From Mnemiopsis leidyi (Eukaryota > Ctenophora > Tentaculata > Lobata > Bolinopsidae), in NCBI GenBank assembly GCA_000226015.1, contig JH157278.1:13645-77644 (forward strand): a DNA stretch of 64,000 nt, written 5' to 3'. The notes beneath the pieces are model-generated. The model was not told the origin of the DNA and ran no database searches. It saw only the letters and a list, made by a program, of their open reading frames with translations. This document shows, in pieces, positions 23,201-32,964 of the stretch. The position numbers and the translations under genes were made by a program. How positions within the stretch are numbered: position 1 is the first letter of the stretch; the number at the start of each line of letters is the position of its first letter.

Positions 23201-26200
23201 TGAGTGCACTGTTGTGGTGACTAATTGGATTATACTGCACAGTATTTCTGTTGAACTTTAATTTCTAATTACCTAATTCATTAGGTCAGATCAACAGATC
23301 TGGAGCGTTCATTGTCGTCTGGGAGTCTAGACTAGCAGGTTGTATTTTCGTTATATGTCTCCAGCCTTGCTAGTCCATGTCGTGGGATAGAACATTGTAG
23401 TTCTCAGAAGCGGCTGCAAGTCCTTGCCTTCGTGAATCGTGATATAAGTTTTATTTAAAACGTTCGTGATCCAGGATCCAATCCTCGATCACGTCCGTAA
23501 TCTATGATCCCATGTTTCGTTCGTCAATCCTGTATGTTACGGAATGTCTGGTTATGTTGGTATCTTCCTTTCCAGAGAATACTCATAATTTGAGTAATCT
23601 AACTCACAACAAACCAACTTAAAGAGCTTTCGTCTTCTAATAATGAATAAAGGCAGACTATCTCGTTAATGAACCTCAGTAGCCCTAAGAGAATAAACGA
23701 CACTGAAACGTTTCGACTTTAGATAAATAGATAACTAAAGACAATATTTAGACAATTCTCTGCTTTACACTTTACAGCTTGACTATCGACGTAAACGGTA
23801 CTGACGTTCTTCATGGAACAAATTTCTACAATGGAACCGATGCAATTTGCCGACAGCAATTATTATTAAGTCATTTTGCTCTGAAAAATCTTAGAATTTG
23901 TTCCTGCAGAAATTGGTCCACATAACTGAGGCTGACCCTTAAGATCATTCCGTTAGGATAATCTTAATGTCCGACGAACAACGGTAACTGAACGAACTCT
24001 CCTGCCAGATTCAATTACAGCGAGATAATTACTCGTAAACTCAACGCGATCTTTGTAAAATACAACAGACAAATTGGACCTAGCAATCTTATCTCGAAGA
24101 TCCAGGTTGAGAGTTAGCAGAAAATTTGGTTAACTAAGCATGTACAAATTAGTCTGTCTGCCAGGGTATTATTAACGGAAGCAACAGGCCAGCACTAGTT
24201 ACTTAAATTTATTGTCCAACTTAAGCCGGTAGTGAGCTTACGGTAAAGAGCATGTTAGACAATGTCCTCTACCGATAAAGTTCTGGCGCACCCACAATGG
24301 AACTTTCCTTAATTTGCCGTGGGTATGAAGTAAGACTCGAGAATTTCCTATTCATGAGCTATAGGCCTTACTTGAATCATGGAATGAAGATACTATGTAT
24401 ACTATGTATAATTGTTGTATCATGTATAGTATTAGCAACGCTGATCGTATACATGTGATACCATGAGAAATACGATAGCACTGTTTGAGGAAAAATTCTG
24501 GGTTCCCTTTTTCGGAATCAACCACAATAGGTATGTGAGTAATGGCATGTATAGTGTATAATGTATATACAATGTATATTGTATAAGCAACCTCACATAT
24601 CCGACTCCTATTCGTTTGCTAATCGTAGATTAGGTACTATGAGCAAGTACGTTAGCTTTTTGAGCAAATTCTTACCCTAAAAGTTAAGCTACAGAGAAGA
24701 AACTGTTAAGAAACGGAGACAGAAACCCTTCAAACACTTTAAACAGCGAACTCTATTGATTTGATGAAAATGAACGAAGATATCAAAGTGCCAAAGTAGG
24801 ATGGAATTTACTGAAAGGCTCCAGTTTCAAAGTGATTTTGCTGTTGGTGCAAATTACAATTTGTCATGCGGTAAATAAAATTGCTGACATTAGCTGATAA
24901 GGGTAATAGGTGCTATGATAACGACACAACGATTCAGGTCATCTTTAGGCATTCTAATTTCACTTGATATTTTGAGGACAAATATGGACGATTTATACCA
25001 AAAAACTCGACGCTACGATCAAGGCACCATGAGGCTTATACATAGCAGCATTCTTAATTGATGGCTCAATTTGCCCAGGCACCGAATTGTTGTTTAATTA
25101 TAAGACATGGTCAATAAGTGTCATGACTGGGGTTGGCAGAAATAAGATTGTATCTATGAATTATTTATAAATCCATAGTTTTAAAATTGCAAACTATGGA
25201 TACATTTTAGAGATATAACTTTAAAATTTCATAGATTTAATTATTTTTTTCTAATTCACGACAAACAAAATCTTTTGCCAATTACCGATAATCGATATGA
25301 TTTTCTCGCAAAATACGGAATTTTCGCCAAAAGTTGAGAATATTTATAAGGGTATTCAAGTAGCTCCAGGATCCGCATTCCACAGGTCTGTCTTGTTAAG
25401 AGGAGAAGGCATGCAGAGGACACGCTGCTTATCAGACGTTTTGTGGTTAGGGTATTTGTTCCTGACATGGTACCAGAGAGATGTGTGAGATATAGCTGCA
25501 GTTTATAACTTGTTAATCGTACACACAGTTATAAGTTGCTTCACACAGTTATAAGTTGCTTCATTTCGTTATAAAAGTTCCCAAATTTATACAGTCCATG
25601 ACTTATTGAGTTAGTTTCATTGTCGGATACCAAGGTTTAAAGCTGAGACTACCACTTGTAATCTGGATAAGATAGCATGACTATCGTTCATCATCACCTG
25701 TTTAGGGAGCTTAACTACCGCTTAACTACCGCCGGCAATAAATAGTTAAGGGAAGTTTGACTACCGCTGGTAACAATGATTTTTATATCTATAGAAAACC
25801 TTGAGATGTAATTGCCAACCCTAGTCATGCTAAGTGAATGTAGCAATTATGAATTTGTGTGCTGAAACTTCTGGCATCATTGTCTCTCGGATTCTGACGA
25901 ATTCTAAACGCTTATTTGTATTCAAAGTCAATAACTCAGTTTTCTCATGCTCGTCGATCAAAATTTAAACCAGATGATATCTGATCCTCTTTTTCTTCAA
26001 CATCAACTTAGGTACATACTAGTTAAATTCAATAGCCCTTACTGATAAAGATCAAGGCAGCCAAGTCCGAAACAAAACAAGGAAAATCGTGTAACCAGAT
26101 GTGAACTAGAGCGATCTTCTCCTTATCAACATAACTAATTTAAACTTTGTACAAATTTTAATAACGTTTGACACCTGGAGTAACTCTATTATGAAACATC

Positions 26201-27034
26201 TGGACTGAGAAAAATTTGATTCAGTTTGAATGATCACTGGTGTCCTAGCGGCTCGCGTCCTTTCTGACGGTTACATGGATGATTTGATATGACTTGTAAA
26301 TGGTCGAGATTTGGTGTAACGGAATAAGACCACGAAGCAATATTTATTCGTCTCAAAGGTTAAAGACTTAAAGAGCCAAATATTTATAAAGGTTTAATGG
26401 TTCAACGTACTTTGAATATAATGATTATTCCGATTATGATGGCAATTAGAAATATATTGACAAAAAACTGCGCTTAAACAAAATGAAGCCTTTTAGATAA
26501 TCGAAGGAAAGAGCACCATGACAAGTAACAAAGATCCCCAGATCTCACTTCACCACATTACCACCCTGAAAGTCCTTGTTTAATTCAGACTTAACAAGGT
26601 GCCATGACTCTAGACATCATCACCTTGCCGGCCTACTTCGACTTTTTACCACAGGACCAGTGTCCCTGGCATTTTCTAGTTCCACTTTCTCCGGCGAATG
26701 TAACTGCACTTTATATTATTGCATTCTGGCGTGAAATCTGTAATTATATTATTAGTCTAGGAGAGCCTCCACTTTCCACGTGGCATATTTCATGAACTCG
26801 AGGTGTACTGTTTTAGTTTCCACACTCAGAGACTACGCAGTTTCTAGTCAGTTAAATCCAACTTACATTCATTTTCAGGTTATGACGGAGTTGCCTGGAG
26901 TTGATCCGAGCAGCGAGGCAGTTAAAAGTGTGATGGGAAACATCCAGAAAGGAAACAAGAACAAGAAAGAGGATGATGACGACGACGACGAAGGCGAGAG
27001 CGCCGCCAAGAAACCCAGGAAGGACAACAACTGA
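8213..27034 (+). CDS. PSMD4: 26S proteasome ubiquitin receptor PSMD4/Rpn10, host of nested genes
   Basis: Eight exons: 8213-8302, 8521-8637, 8751-8839, 17706-17905, 18053-18206, 18725-18884, 19222-19359 and 26879-27034. All phases agree and give 367 residues (human 377). The start [20 protein letters not shown] is near-identical to the family. A VWA domain (about 1-190) includes [12 protein letters not shown] and [16 protein letters not shown]1 follows at about 209 ([15 protein letters not shown]) and UIM2 at about 257 ([15 protein letters not shown]). The C terminus has the conserved DPEFLKQV...LPGVDP segment and a charged KEKE-type tail. Rpn10 links proteasome base and lid and captures ubiquitin chains. 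Intron 3 (8.9 kb) and intron 7 (7.5 kb) contain four other genes. The exon 7 acceptor at 19221 is the least certain border; it was chosen for phase and homology. Confidence 0.95.
9116..11936 (-). CDS. MAN2B1-like: lysosomal-type alpha-mannosidase (GH38), nested in PSMD4 intron 3
   Basis: One exon of 2.8 kb encodes more than 930 residues of a glycoside hydrolase family 38 enzyme. Zinc site and catalytic signatures are intact: [11 protein letters not shown] near the start (the His and second Asp that bind zinc are kept, although the usual HDD reads HND), WQIDTYGHS with the nucleophile Asp, and [15 protein letters not shown] with the zinc-ligand His. These enzymes trim mannose from glycoproteins in the lysosome. 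No ATG or signal peptide is in the open frame. An in-frame stop lies upstream, and a strong acceptor (ctttccactccccag) ends at 11937, so a short upstream exon with the start and signal peptide is missing from this model. MAN2B1-like is favoured over Golgi MAN2A by the N-terminal and middle motifs. It is antisense to its host gene. Confidence 0.9.
12004..12088 (+). CDS. orphan candidate first exon (signal-peptide-like)
   Basis: An ATG 2 bases after a T-rich acceptor (cttattcgtag) opens 28 codons rich in hydrophobic residues ([18 protein letters not shown]), ending at a good donor (gtaggt). It looks like a first coding exon for a secreted protein. Its continuation is unclear. Splicing to the VWD gene at 14774 meets a stop at once. 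A join at 14794 stays in frame but would stack two signal-like segments. Confidence 0.3.
12100..13359. other. intron sequence without recognised gene
   Basis: Part of PSMD4 intron 3. AT-rich, with no long ORF on either strand. It may hide the first exon of the antisense alpha-mannosidase. Confidence 0.3.
13360..13490. mobile_element. pogo/Tigger-like MITE with internal tandem repeat
   Basis: The left end reads cagttaaaactcgattta and the reverse complement of the right end reads cagtaaaacctccattta: imperfect terminal inverted repeats beginning CAGT, as in pogo/Tigger elements. The left flank is TA, the expected target duplication; the right flank is CA, so that copy is degraded. Inside are about 2.5 direct copies of a 31-bp unit containing ctcgatttaccgtgcc and atttgccgtgtcc (13369 to about 13443). 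There is no coding capacity, so this is a non-autonomous element. Confidence 0.5.
13491..14300. other. intron sequence without recognised gene
   Basis: Part of PSMD4 intron 3. AT-rich with a poly-T run near 13766. No gene seen. Confidence 0.25.
14301..14309 (+). promoter_or_regulatory. TATA box candidate of the Ig-VWD-C8 gene
   Basis: tatataaag sits about 235 bases upstream of a consensus donor (ccggg/gtaagg, intron from 14535), which would pair with the acceptor ending at 14773. This predicts a non-coding first exon of about 200 bases starting near 14330. It contains a short upstream ORF from an ATG near 14449. Confidence 0.4.
14799..16529 (+). CDS. secreted Ig-VWD-C8 domain protein, nested in PSMD4 intron 3
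   Basis: A single coding exon gives 576 residues starting [19 protein letters not shown], a clear signal peptide. A Pro/Thr-rich linker follows. An Ig-like domain runs from about residue 90 to 215 ([11 protein letters not shown] and the F-strand signature [10 protein letters not shown]). A short Ser/Thr linker leads to a VWD domain opening [20 protein letters not shown] and ending [19 protein letters not shown]8-type cysteine module follows ([17 protein letters not shown]...ENC...[10 protein letters not shown]). No membrane segment follows, so it is probably secreted matrix or mucus. VWD-C8 modules are known from mucins, von Willebrand factor and SCO-spondin; adding an N-terminal Ig domain is unusual. 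An acceptor at 14773 indicates a 5' UTR intron, and AATAAA at 16549 lies 20 bases after the stop. It is on the same strand as its host but has its own promoter and polyadenylation signals. Confidence 0.88.
   Translation: MLMLRFALTLLLTETVVRGINEIENNVEDDFGDFENDLLPEIPPSTGPWIMPSRTPTTAPLGVTSSSPPAPGEIGIFDPLPHPVIDSYPRGITAREGDMVEFECKASDAADHLPNWPKHDLEIELIYEDDPKRDLKSTEHDWWEDISKSSKSRPSHPKGRIDITEIAEIYVRKDAVKKSDEGTYRCRACIYKGDPINEACDENYARFYMRVKKALGAQFDGGDVSTASTASTTAYYDVPPGDLTFGENPRSTCQVFGDPHVISFDGMIYNLPATSCNYILSMDQSKGSFFVYGRMSPCGLLAEGVCLETITLYAKRDAIELQRGWLVNHRGQKVETLTTSGPFSVGQFDLEFSGTTLQVTVKLTDDPNSQDTLKIFWDGFTTVTLEVPQSSRTQGICGNNNKDPMDDFDVWGSFNDDILRFSESLKVDRNRRCGVGQTPPTLDDMMSLCGEKKFNKAVTRCNSIFAIHSFENCVHDKQPYIDACVFDQCKGLDVQSNLYDWMMIPKVDKVLPPGCNAAEAYAMRCANRSWNEDGDIVTEIDMSEWEDDLRHNNYCPTKAVKLENIPKLGCPQSFMY
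16530..17705. other. intron sequence without recognised gene
   Basis: The remainder of PSMD4 intron 3. It contains the polyadenylation signal of the VWD gene and AT-rich DNA, with short ORFs only. Confidence 0.3.
19705..20457 (-). CDS. unidentified secreted cysteine-containing protein, nested in PSMD4 intron 7
   Basis: An intronless frame of 250 residues if begun at the ATG that yields [19 protein letters not shown], a convincing signal peptide. The frame is open 36 codons further upstream, but that extension looks non-coding. The mature part is mixed alpha-like and charged, with about nine cysteines ([64 protein letters not shown]), so disulfides are likely. No domain is recognised. It could be a lineage-specific secreted product such as a venom, digestive or matrix protein. 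Antisense to PSMD4. Confidence 0.65.
   Translation of the reverse strand: MRKILGFMLALLLLSKEMSTLPHVLNNQDMEFIDYLLQAYFCTGDPNWWKLIGKTEEGKKRLSGARFIMHTAVGILCPSYDLTEENKAHLINDAKIMVTDDKAGFNKTNRNEIKECFGKALNQRLLVPYFCPNYDGVREWVDTLIQETRNLICSDPALNKTSNFRYFVCYFLNVIPAKRQATEEILEKFGVCPKRLQKRLYDLKTFLKATNGGCSGLPNAIDRKMMNGETLSDLLFIDFYCCFDLDYILD
20566..21389. other. intron sequence without recognised gene
   Basis: Part of PSMD4 intron 7, between two antisense nested genes. AT-rich, short frames only. Confidence 0.25.
21390..22059 (-). CDS. calmodulin-like four-EF-hand protein with an apparent frame break
   Basis: Two overlapping frames together encode about 220 residues. The first (from ATG 22059) has an extended N terminus, EF-hand 1 ([14 protein letters not shown]) and most of EF-hand 2 ([11 protein letters not shown]). 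The second continues EF-hand 2 ([12 protein letters not shown]), then EF-hand 3 ([14 protein letters not shown]) and EF-hand 4 ([14 protein letters not shown]), followed by a Pro/Ser/Gly-rich tail ending SGRR. The frames meet at about 21731-21734, where the sequence has one base more than the expected DFVEF coding. All four calcium loops keep their acidic ligands, so selection has maintained the downstream part. A one-base assembly error is the simplest reading; a recent real frameshift is possible. The general family is calmodulin/troponin C; no orthologue named. Antisense to PSMD4, nested in intron 7. Confidence 0.75.
22060..25170. other. intron sequence without recognised gene
   Basis: A long part of PSMD4 intron 7 with no ORF of note. 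An AT-rich microsatellite-like stretch (repeated atgtata/tatgtat words) lies at about 24395-24590. Confidence 0.3.
25171..25201. repeat. perfect 11-bp inverted repeat (hairpin)
   Basis: atccatagttt and aaactatggat are separated by 9 bases. Looser inverted similarity continues outward (tatctatgaa on the left, tttcatagat near 25230), so this may be the core of a small palindromic element in PSMD4 intron 7. Confidence 0.5.
25202..26878. other. intron sequence without recognised gene
   Basis: The rest of PSMD4 intron 7. It holds a direct 20-bp duplication (acacagttataagttgctt, twice at about 25523-25562) and a short duplicated cttaactaccg near 25710-25730. No gene seen. Confidence 0.3.
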
Positions 27035-27308
27035 TCATGTCGTCTCATCTTGGACGCAACTATCTTTTCCTAACTCCGATAACACCCTCTCAGAACGAAA
27101 ACCTGACTTCAGATCATTGATTACAGAGAGGGTAACACTCCGTCTCCTTGACTTTCATTGGTTTGGGACGTTTACAATCTTGTTTATTTGTTGTTATATA
27201 GAGAAAGCCAGTGGATTTGGATGTAAAATTTAATGGTATAAAATAATTTACTGATAAAAATATTTCTCCAGCTTGTTCAATTAACAAAATAGATAAAAAT
27301 CAGGTTGG

Positions 27309-28088
27309 CTACACCTTACTTTCGGCAATATTATTATCGTCTTTGTTATTAAGAGGAACATGCCCAGTTTTATCGTCTTTACAAAATCCACAGCAACAAA
27401 CCATGACGATAATCGCGAGTCCTAGCAGCAGTAACCCAACAATAACTGCTACTACTATCATCCAACTATTATTCTTTTCGCCAACAGCAGCTTCTGTTTC
27501 TATGAAGTCTGTGGCCGTGGTGGCCTTGCCTTCAGGTCCATAAACTAGTGGGTTGTTTGCTGTGTCTTGGGCAACAGCTATTATTTGAAAGAAGGGAGTT
27601 ATCGTAAGACTTGAGTATGATATTCGTTCGTTGTCGATACTGTTCGTATTCAAAACTGATAAAAATCGTACCGAGATCGTTTCGTTCTTCTTCAACTTGC
27701 TAATGTAGCAGGTAAAAGGTTTACAGTCGTTGATATTCGCGGAACAATCCATCTTGCTGCCCTGTCCACCCCCGGAAACTCTAGCTATGACCGTCTCCTC
27801 CTCTCTCTTACCCCTACTAGGCCACCACAAAACCCTCCTGCGGGGGTGGTGCCGGCCGGCACTCCTGGGTCTCCTCCCCGACATATAATAGTCAGCCGCG
27901 TTGTCCCAATCCTGGGTACTGAGGGTGAACTCAGGACTGAACGTACACTCCGTGACGTCACTAGACGGGATGTACTTGTACAGGTCGAGTAGGAGAGTTC
28001 TAGTTCCCGGGTAGTAGAGAGGCCAGTATCCCATTATTTCTATCGCGTCGTAACTATGTGCTATTTGCGTGTGTTCTGAGATGTAAAC
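27309..28088 (-). CDS. alternative last exon of the integrin alpha gene (divergent tail)
   Basis: A 780-base open exon after a good acceptor in phase 0, the same phase as the upstream last exon at 28703-29353. Its content parallels that exon throughout: a membrane-proximal calf-like segment, a basic stretch with the furin-type site RGKR (the other has RRRKR), a pair of cysteines (DCKPFTCYISKLKKNETISVRF beside RNFNCYITRLEKGNTIKFKF), the VYGPEGK motif (FVFGPEGK in the other), and one membrane span. The tail differs sharply. GFFKR is replaced by CCCGFCKDDK, and the last residues are acidic. The exon has no signal peptide or FG-GAP region of its own, so it is best read as a second terminal exon, spliced from 29629 instead of 29353. 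The alternative is a partial duplicate left as a remnant. Confidence 0.7.
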   Translation of the reverse strand, partial: VYISEHTQIAHSYDAIEIMGYWPLYYPGTRTLLLDLYKYIPSSDVTECTFSPEFTLSTQDWDNAADYYMSGRRPRSAGRHHPRRRVLWWPSRGKREEETVIARVSGGGQGSKMDCSANINDCKPFTCYISKLKKNETISVRFLSVLNTNSIDNERISYSSLTITPFFQIIAVAQDTANNPLVYGPEGKATTATDFIETEAAVGEKNNSWMIVVAVIVGLLLLGLAIIVMVCCCGFCKDDKTGHVPLNNKDDNNIAESKV

Positions 28089-28702
28089 CTGAAATGTTAT
28101 GTGGTTTTAGTAGGATTAAGTACATCTTCATGCTACATTTATTTGGTTAAACAACTCTTTTGACATTTGGTGATTTAAAAGTTACAATTTTGGAACAACT
28201 CAGAAGTACCGATCGCATATTTATTTTTAGAGATGCAGCTCGATGATTGTGAAGGTTTGCCGTTGTACAAAGTGATTAATTATCAATTAATTTTATACCG
28301 CGAGGCCAAATTTAGCACATTTATGGTGTAAACAAAGCAAGCATTGTATAGGTTACATCCCTTTCTTGTACACTGCATCGCCGAGCAAGGAAATGAAGCC
28401 AATAATGCCTGCTGGCACGGTGATATTTGTGTTGTCAGAACGGTTACTCAGAGAACAAAGCAAGTTACAAAAGTAACAAATCAACGTCAACTTAATGTAC
28501 ACACGCTTGCACTCAAATATCATAACTTAGAGTTTATCAAAAATATGTTATCAGATCTGACTTCAACATGGATTAACGTTAAGCTTAACATACGTGAAAA
28601 TCTCAAAAAATGTATACAAAAAAGTACAAATAATTAACTTAAGAAGACCTATGATGATAGACACACAAAACGGTTCTCTAGCCGCATTTTGCACGCCCCA
28701 TT

Positions 28703-31700
28703 CTACCCCTCAGCCTCTTGTTCATGAGCTTCAGCTCGCACGGTTGGGGGTGCTTTACGTTTGAAGAATCCACACTTCCACAACACGATGATAATTAGAA
28801 CCAGTAACAAGATCCCCGCTATAATTGATCCAATTATAATCCACAGATAGTTACGTTTAGTAGCGGAGCTGGGATAAAACTGTGACTTCATGGCGCTCTT
28901 GCCCTCGGGACCGAACACAAAGTCCTCCTGTGATACCGAGGTAACATTAACAACGGAGGTAACGTTGACGTTGCCCACGTTGAACAACGTGGACTCCCAC
29001 AACCGTGCCATGAACTTGAACTTTATGGTATTCCCCTTCTCCAGTCTGGTGATGTAACAGTTGAAGTTACGACAACCAGGAGTTTCCCTGTCTGCGCAGT
29101 CTACCGGAGCTAAGTCTTGAGGCTCCTCCTCATCGGCCGATCTCTTTCTTCTCCGGACAGTGTTGTCCTCCACGTCCGCCTCGTTGATCAGACCGTTAGA
29201 GACACAGTAGGTGTTGTCCTCCGTGGGGTCCTCTATAGACACGTGCACCAGATAGAGGAGGTAGTCATCACTGTCTCCCAGATACTCCGGCCAGTTCACC
29301 TCGAGCACCACGTTGTCAAACGAGTCTTCTTGTGCTCCTTCTGCTATACTCACCTGAGTTTGTTCTCTGTTAGATTGATATTTCTGTTATCTTTTTGTCT
29401 GTCTAGTGTCTGTCTGTCGGTTTTCTATTTGTCTGTCTGTTCTGTCTGCCTGTTTGTCTTTCTGTTGGGACCCACATCTAATTCCAATATTTCTGTTCTT
29501 AGTTTATTTTCAGTCTGTCATGTCTGTTGTAGAAATTTCGGCAGTCTGTCTTTTGAGTTTAATAAGCTAAGGTGAGGACTAGACACAGGTCATACATTTA
29601 CCTAACAAACTTACGAACCCACACTTACCTCTAGTTCATGCCTCACATCAGGTCCGATAGCCTTAGCCGTGGAGGGGGAGGAGGAGCCCTTCTTCACATC
29701 GTTGCTGTAAGGTTGTCTCTCTCGTAGAGGCCTGCCTAGAAGCTCTATTCCTGCTGGGTACCCTACTTGTATCGTAACTTTCTGGTTGTTGTCCCCCAAC
29801 AGCGTCTCTGGTGTACAACATGGAGTTAGCGCTGCTGTTTTACCGATTACTTCGATAACTTGGAATAGGCCCATAGCGTTATACGATCTTTCCCTCCCAA
29901 CTAAAGGGCACTTGAGTCGTGTTAACTATTCCTTCAAAATTTGACTGATTGATGGATGTACATTTTGTATTGAATCTTACCTAACTCCTCGCTTGGCTCT
30001 TGAACCCTTGCATTAAAATCAAAAACCAGTTTCTTCTGTGAAAGATCCTCGATGTTAGTGGTAATAACGGATAATCCGAACACCTCGGAGGCTCCGACCT
30101 TGAGTTCCTGAGAGAGAGAACAGATGACCTTGTTGGTGAGGTCCTCGTCCTGTTTCGTGATACACTTGATATGTCCAACATCCTCCTCGGTCAAGTCCCC
30201 TACAGCTTGTCTCCTGTTGAAGATGATGTTCCTTGGTAGAGTTAGTGACAGTTCCGGTCTGAAGGCGTCGTCCTCACCTTTGTTTGTTACCTGGTAGATT
30301 GGTGAAATTGAGATTCAGTAACATTGAAATGGGGGCCGGAGCGTGTTTTTTACAAGAAAGTTGGCATTTACTTTATTATTTCTTTAATTCAACTTTGAAA
30401 TTATTTCTTTAGTTCAACTTTCAAACTAACGTTAATGTTGAAGACAACGTAGTCCGTACGGTCGATGGCGATGGCATCGTAACCTTTGGGACTTATCTCG
30501 AAATTTATAGGAGACAAGACCAAGTCAGCCTGACAAACTCCACTAGGTTTGGTACATCCTGACTGCATCACCACTCTGTCCTCTGGAAGATTGACTCGGT
30601 CAGTTTTCAATTTGCATCATTAATTCGTCAGTGGAGAAAATTTGCAATGTAGATATTCAACAATTTTCTGACCAGATAGACTTACCTGCTGCATCTATAA
30701 GTTTGTCATTAAGTGTAACTCTGCTGCTGAATGAGCGACTATCTTTTACATCAGCCTCCAGTTTAAAGTAGATATGTCTAAAGTCGTAGATCTCGTCATT
30801 AAAGTACGATTTAAACATAGAAGTACAAGATTGTGTCCCATCAGTGCTGACGATAGTTCGTCCCATCAGATTTTGTGATTTTGGATCACTTGTACTGGGC
30901 TTAAAGTACATTCTGAACCCTTTAGAGTTCTTATAATCGGAAGTCAGAGTGTAGTTCACCTCGATCTCTTGGCTGGTGCCATCTACCACCCCCTTCAAGT
31001 ACTTGAAACAAATCTTGATATCCACTGCGACTGCCTGATAGCTTGGATTATCTGGAACGTCCACCTTCAGTGCTGGATTTGTTCTATTTATAGGAGTACC
31101 AGGTTCGATAACAATGTCCGCTTCCAGGTCGATTATTGGGAGTGCCCTTAAGTACACCGCAAACCCGTTCATGGTGCCGACCATGATGTCAGGGTAACTG
31201 TTATCGTCCATATCCACCCCGCCATCTAGACTCCACCCGAAGGTAGTTATACTATTGGAAACTGCCAGGTCACTTGGTCGGATCGATTGTCGGGGTTCTC
31301 CCTCCACCCCATTCTCTGTTCCTAGGTACAGGTGGACTACACCCCGAGAATCGAAGGGAGCACCGATCAAAACGTCATCCATCCCATCCTTGTTGATGTC
31401 TCCAACACTTTTCACAGAGCTTCCAAATTGGGTGTTCTGGATTATTCCACCATCAATTATAGTTGGGTTGTCGTGTAAGTAGTTTTCTCGGCTGCCGTAG
31501 AAAACGTAGGCTCGCCCTGTAGACTGTAATCTGGCTTGACCTGAAGTATTGGTGGTAAGGTTTGATTACTTGATTAGTGTAGCTGCAGTGTAACAGAATA
31601 AGGCTATTTTGTTTAAAGGGTTTTAAAAAACAGAAACGTAACTGTGTTGTTGCTTATTTAAGAGTTCGGTGTTCCAAGGATAATACACGCCCTAAAATAA

Positions 31701-32964
31701 CGAGGCAGTGCAAGTGTTTCTTGATATCATTTGCTTGGGTTTAACAACTGCTGTTTTTATGCCAGTTAATTAAGCAAGGGTCCAGCAAGGCATTTAAATG
31801 ATATGCTAACATATTATTCAAATGTTTAAATATTACGATTGATTCATTCCAACTGTCAAGCCAGGGATTTTAACTATGATTTGTACATCCCAGCTTTAAA
31901 ATCCCAAACAGATCAGCTATGTACGTACCTGATGTGTCTCTGGAATAATAAGGAGCTCCAACTATCACATCAGCAAGTCCATCCCCATTAAAGTCTCCAC
32001 AATCCAGACTATACCCGAAATACTCCCCAATCTGTTGACCGTCCAACTCTCGCTGCTTGTTTAGTTTATCCCCGGTCTTGGTGTAGACAAACAACTTGCC
32101 CATGTAGGTCTCTGCTCTAGGTGCTGCCGTGACAACGTCCTCCTTCCCGTCTCCATTCACATCGCAGAGAGCAGTACTGTATCCAGTGTACCATTGTCCT
32201 GCTTCCCCTCCCTCCTTCTGTTGAGTTGTCGGTATAGAACCCGACTTAGTAAAGTCCGAGCTCATGTAGGCTTTACCTTCCCCCCTGTACGCTCCAGGAC
32301 CTCCAAACACGAAGGATGATGGAGAAATGTCGACACTAGTGCCGGCCTGGCAGGAGGACATCTCATATCCTGTTGTGTCTCCCCAGCACGGTTTATACTC
32401 GGCTAACTGACTAGACAGGTCCCCTGACACAACCGAACATTTCCCGATAGGCTGGGTGTCGAAAGTGTTTTTACGGTAGTTGTGTGCCACCCTGATGAAC
32501 CTGTGTGCACAAGCCACCACGTAGTCGCCGTTGGACCTCAGTGACACCCCCATCCACTGACCGGTCTTGTTTTCTTGCATGTACCCGTCATTAACGTAGT
32601 TGAACTTCAAACTACCGTCTGGGTTGCGAGGAGCGTTACCGGAGCCGTCTAAACTGAGGAACTTGTTCCCGGTAGGGTCGAAGGAGGGAACCTGGGTGGA
32701 ACACCTAGTAGCTTGTCTGGGTTCCTCCATGGGGGAGGGTATCCTGCACGCGTAGACGGTGCCGGCGTTGTCCACCCCGTCTTGTGAGGTGTCGGCGGTG
32801 GGGGCTCCCACCAGTAACCTCCCTTCCGTCTCTGTCTTGTGTAGAGCTACCGAGAATCCGAAATGTTCGCCCCCATTGCCGTATATCACGTAGGGAGTTT
32901 GAGTGTCTATGTTAAAAGCTGCACAACAACTGAACAACAAGCCAAGAAGTAGGATCATTCTCAT
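28703..32964 (-). CDS. integrin alpha chain, non-I-domain type
   Basis: Six exons on the minus strand: 32964-31929, 31540-30686, 30594-30431, 30290-29981, 29900-29629 and 29353-28703. Phases fit and the product is about 1,095 residues. MRMILLLGLLFSCCAA is the signal peptide. FG-GAP propeller blades follow, with calcium loops DVNGDGKEDV, DFNGDGLADV and DINKDGMDDV and repeated VGAP motifs. There is no inserted I domain. Thigh and calf regions follow, then the furin site RRRKR that would cut the light chain, a membrane span (YLWIIIGSIIAGILLLVL) and the cytoplasmic signature CGFFKRK. It pairs with a beta chain at the cell surface for adhesion to matrix. The acceptor of exon 3 (at 30595) is weak; the others are good. 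An acceptor abuts the ATG. The ligand class is not assignable by eye. Confidence 0.93.

Noticed and set aside
27309-28088. Independent short membrane-protein gene
   Set aside because: No signal peptide, an acceptor in phase 0 at its start, and parallel motifs with the other integrin last exon make an alternative exon more likely.
28344-28637. 97-codon plus-strand frame between the two integrin last exons
   Set aside because: No start context, no family features, AT-rich end; lies in an intron or 3' UTR.
29117-29575. 152-codon plus-strand frame rich in Leu, Ser and Cys
   Set aside because: Antisense of integrin exon 6 and of a tctgtctg-rich intron stretch; low complexity.
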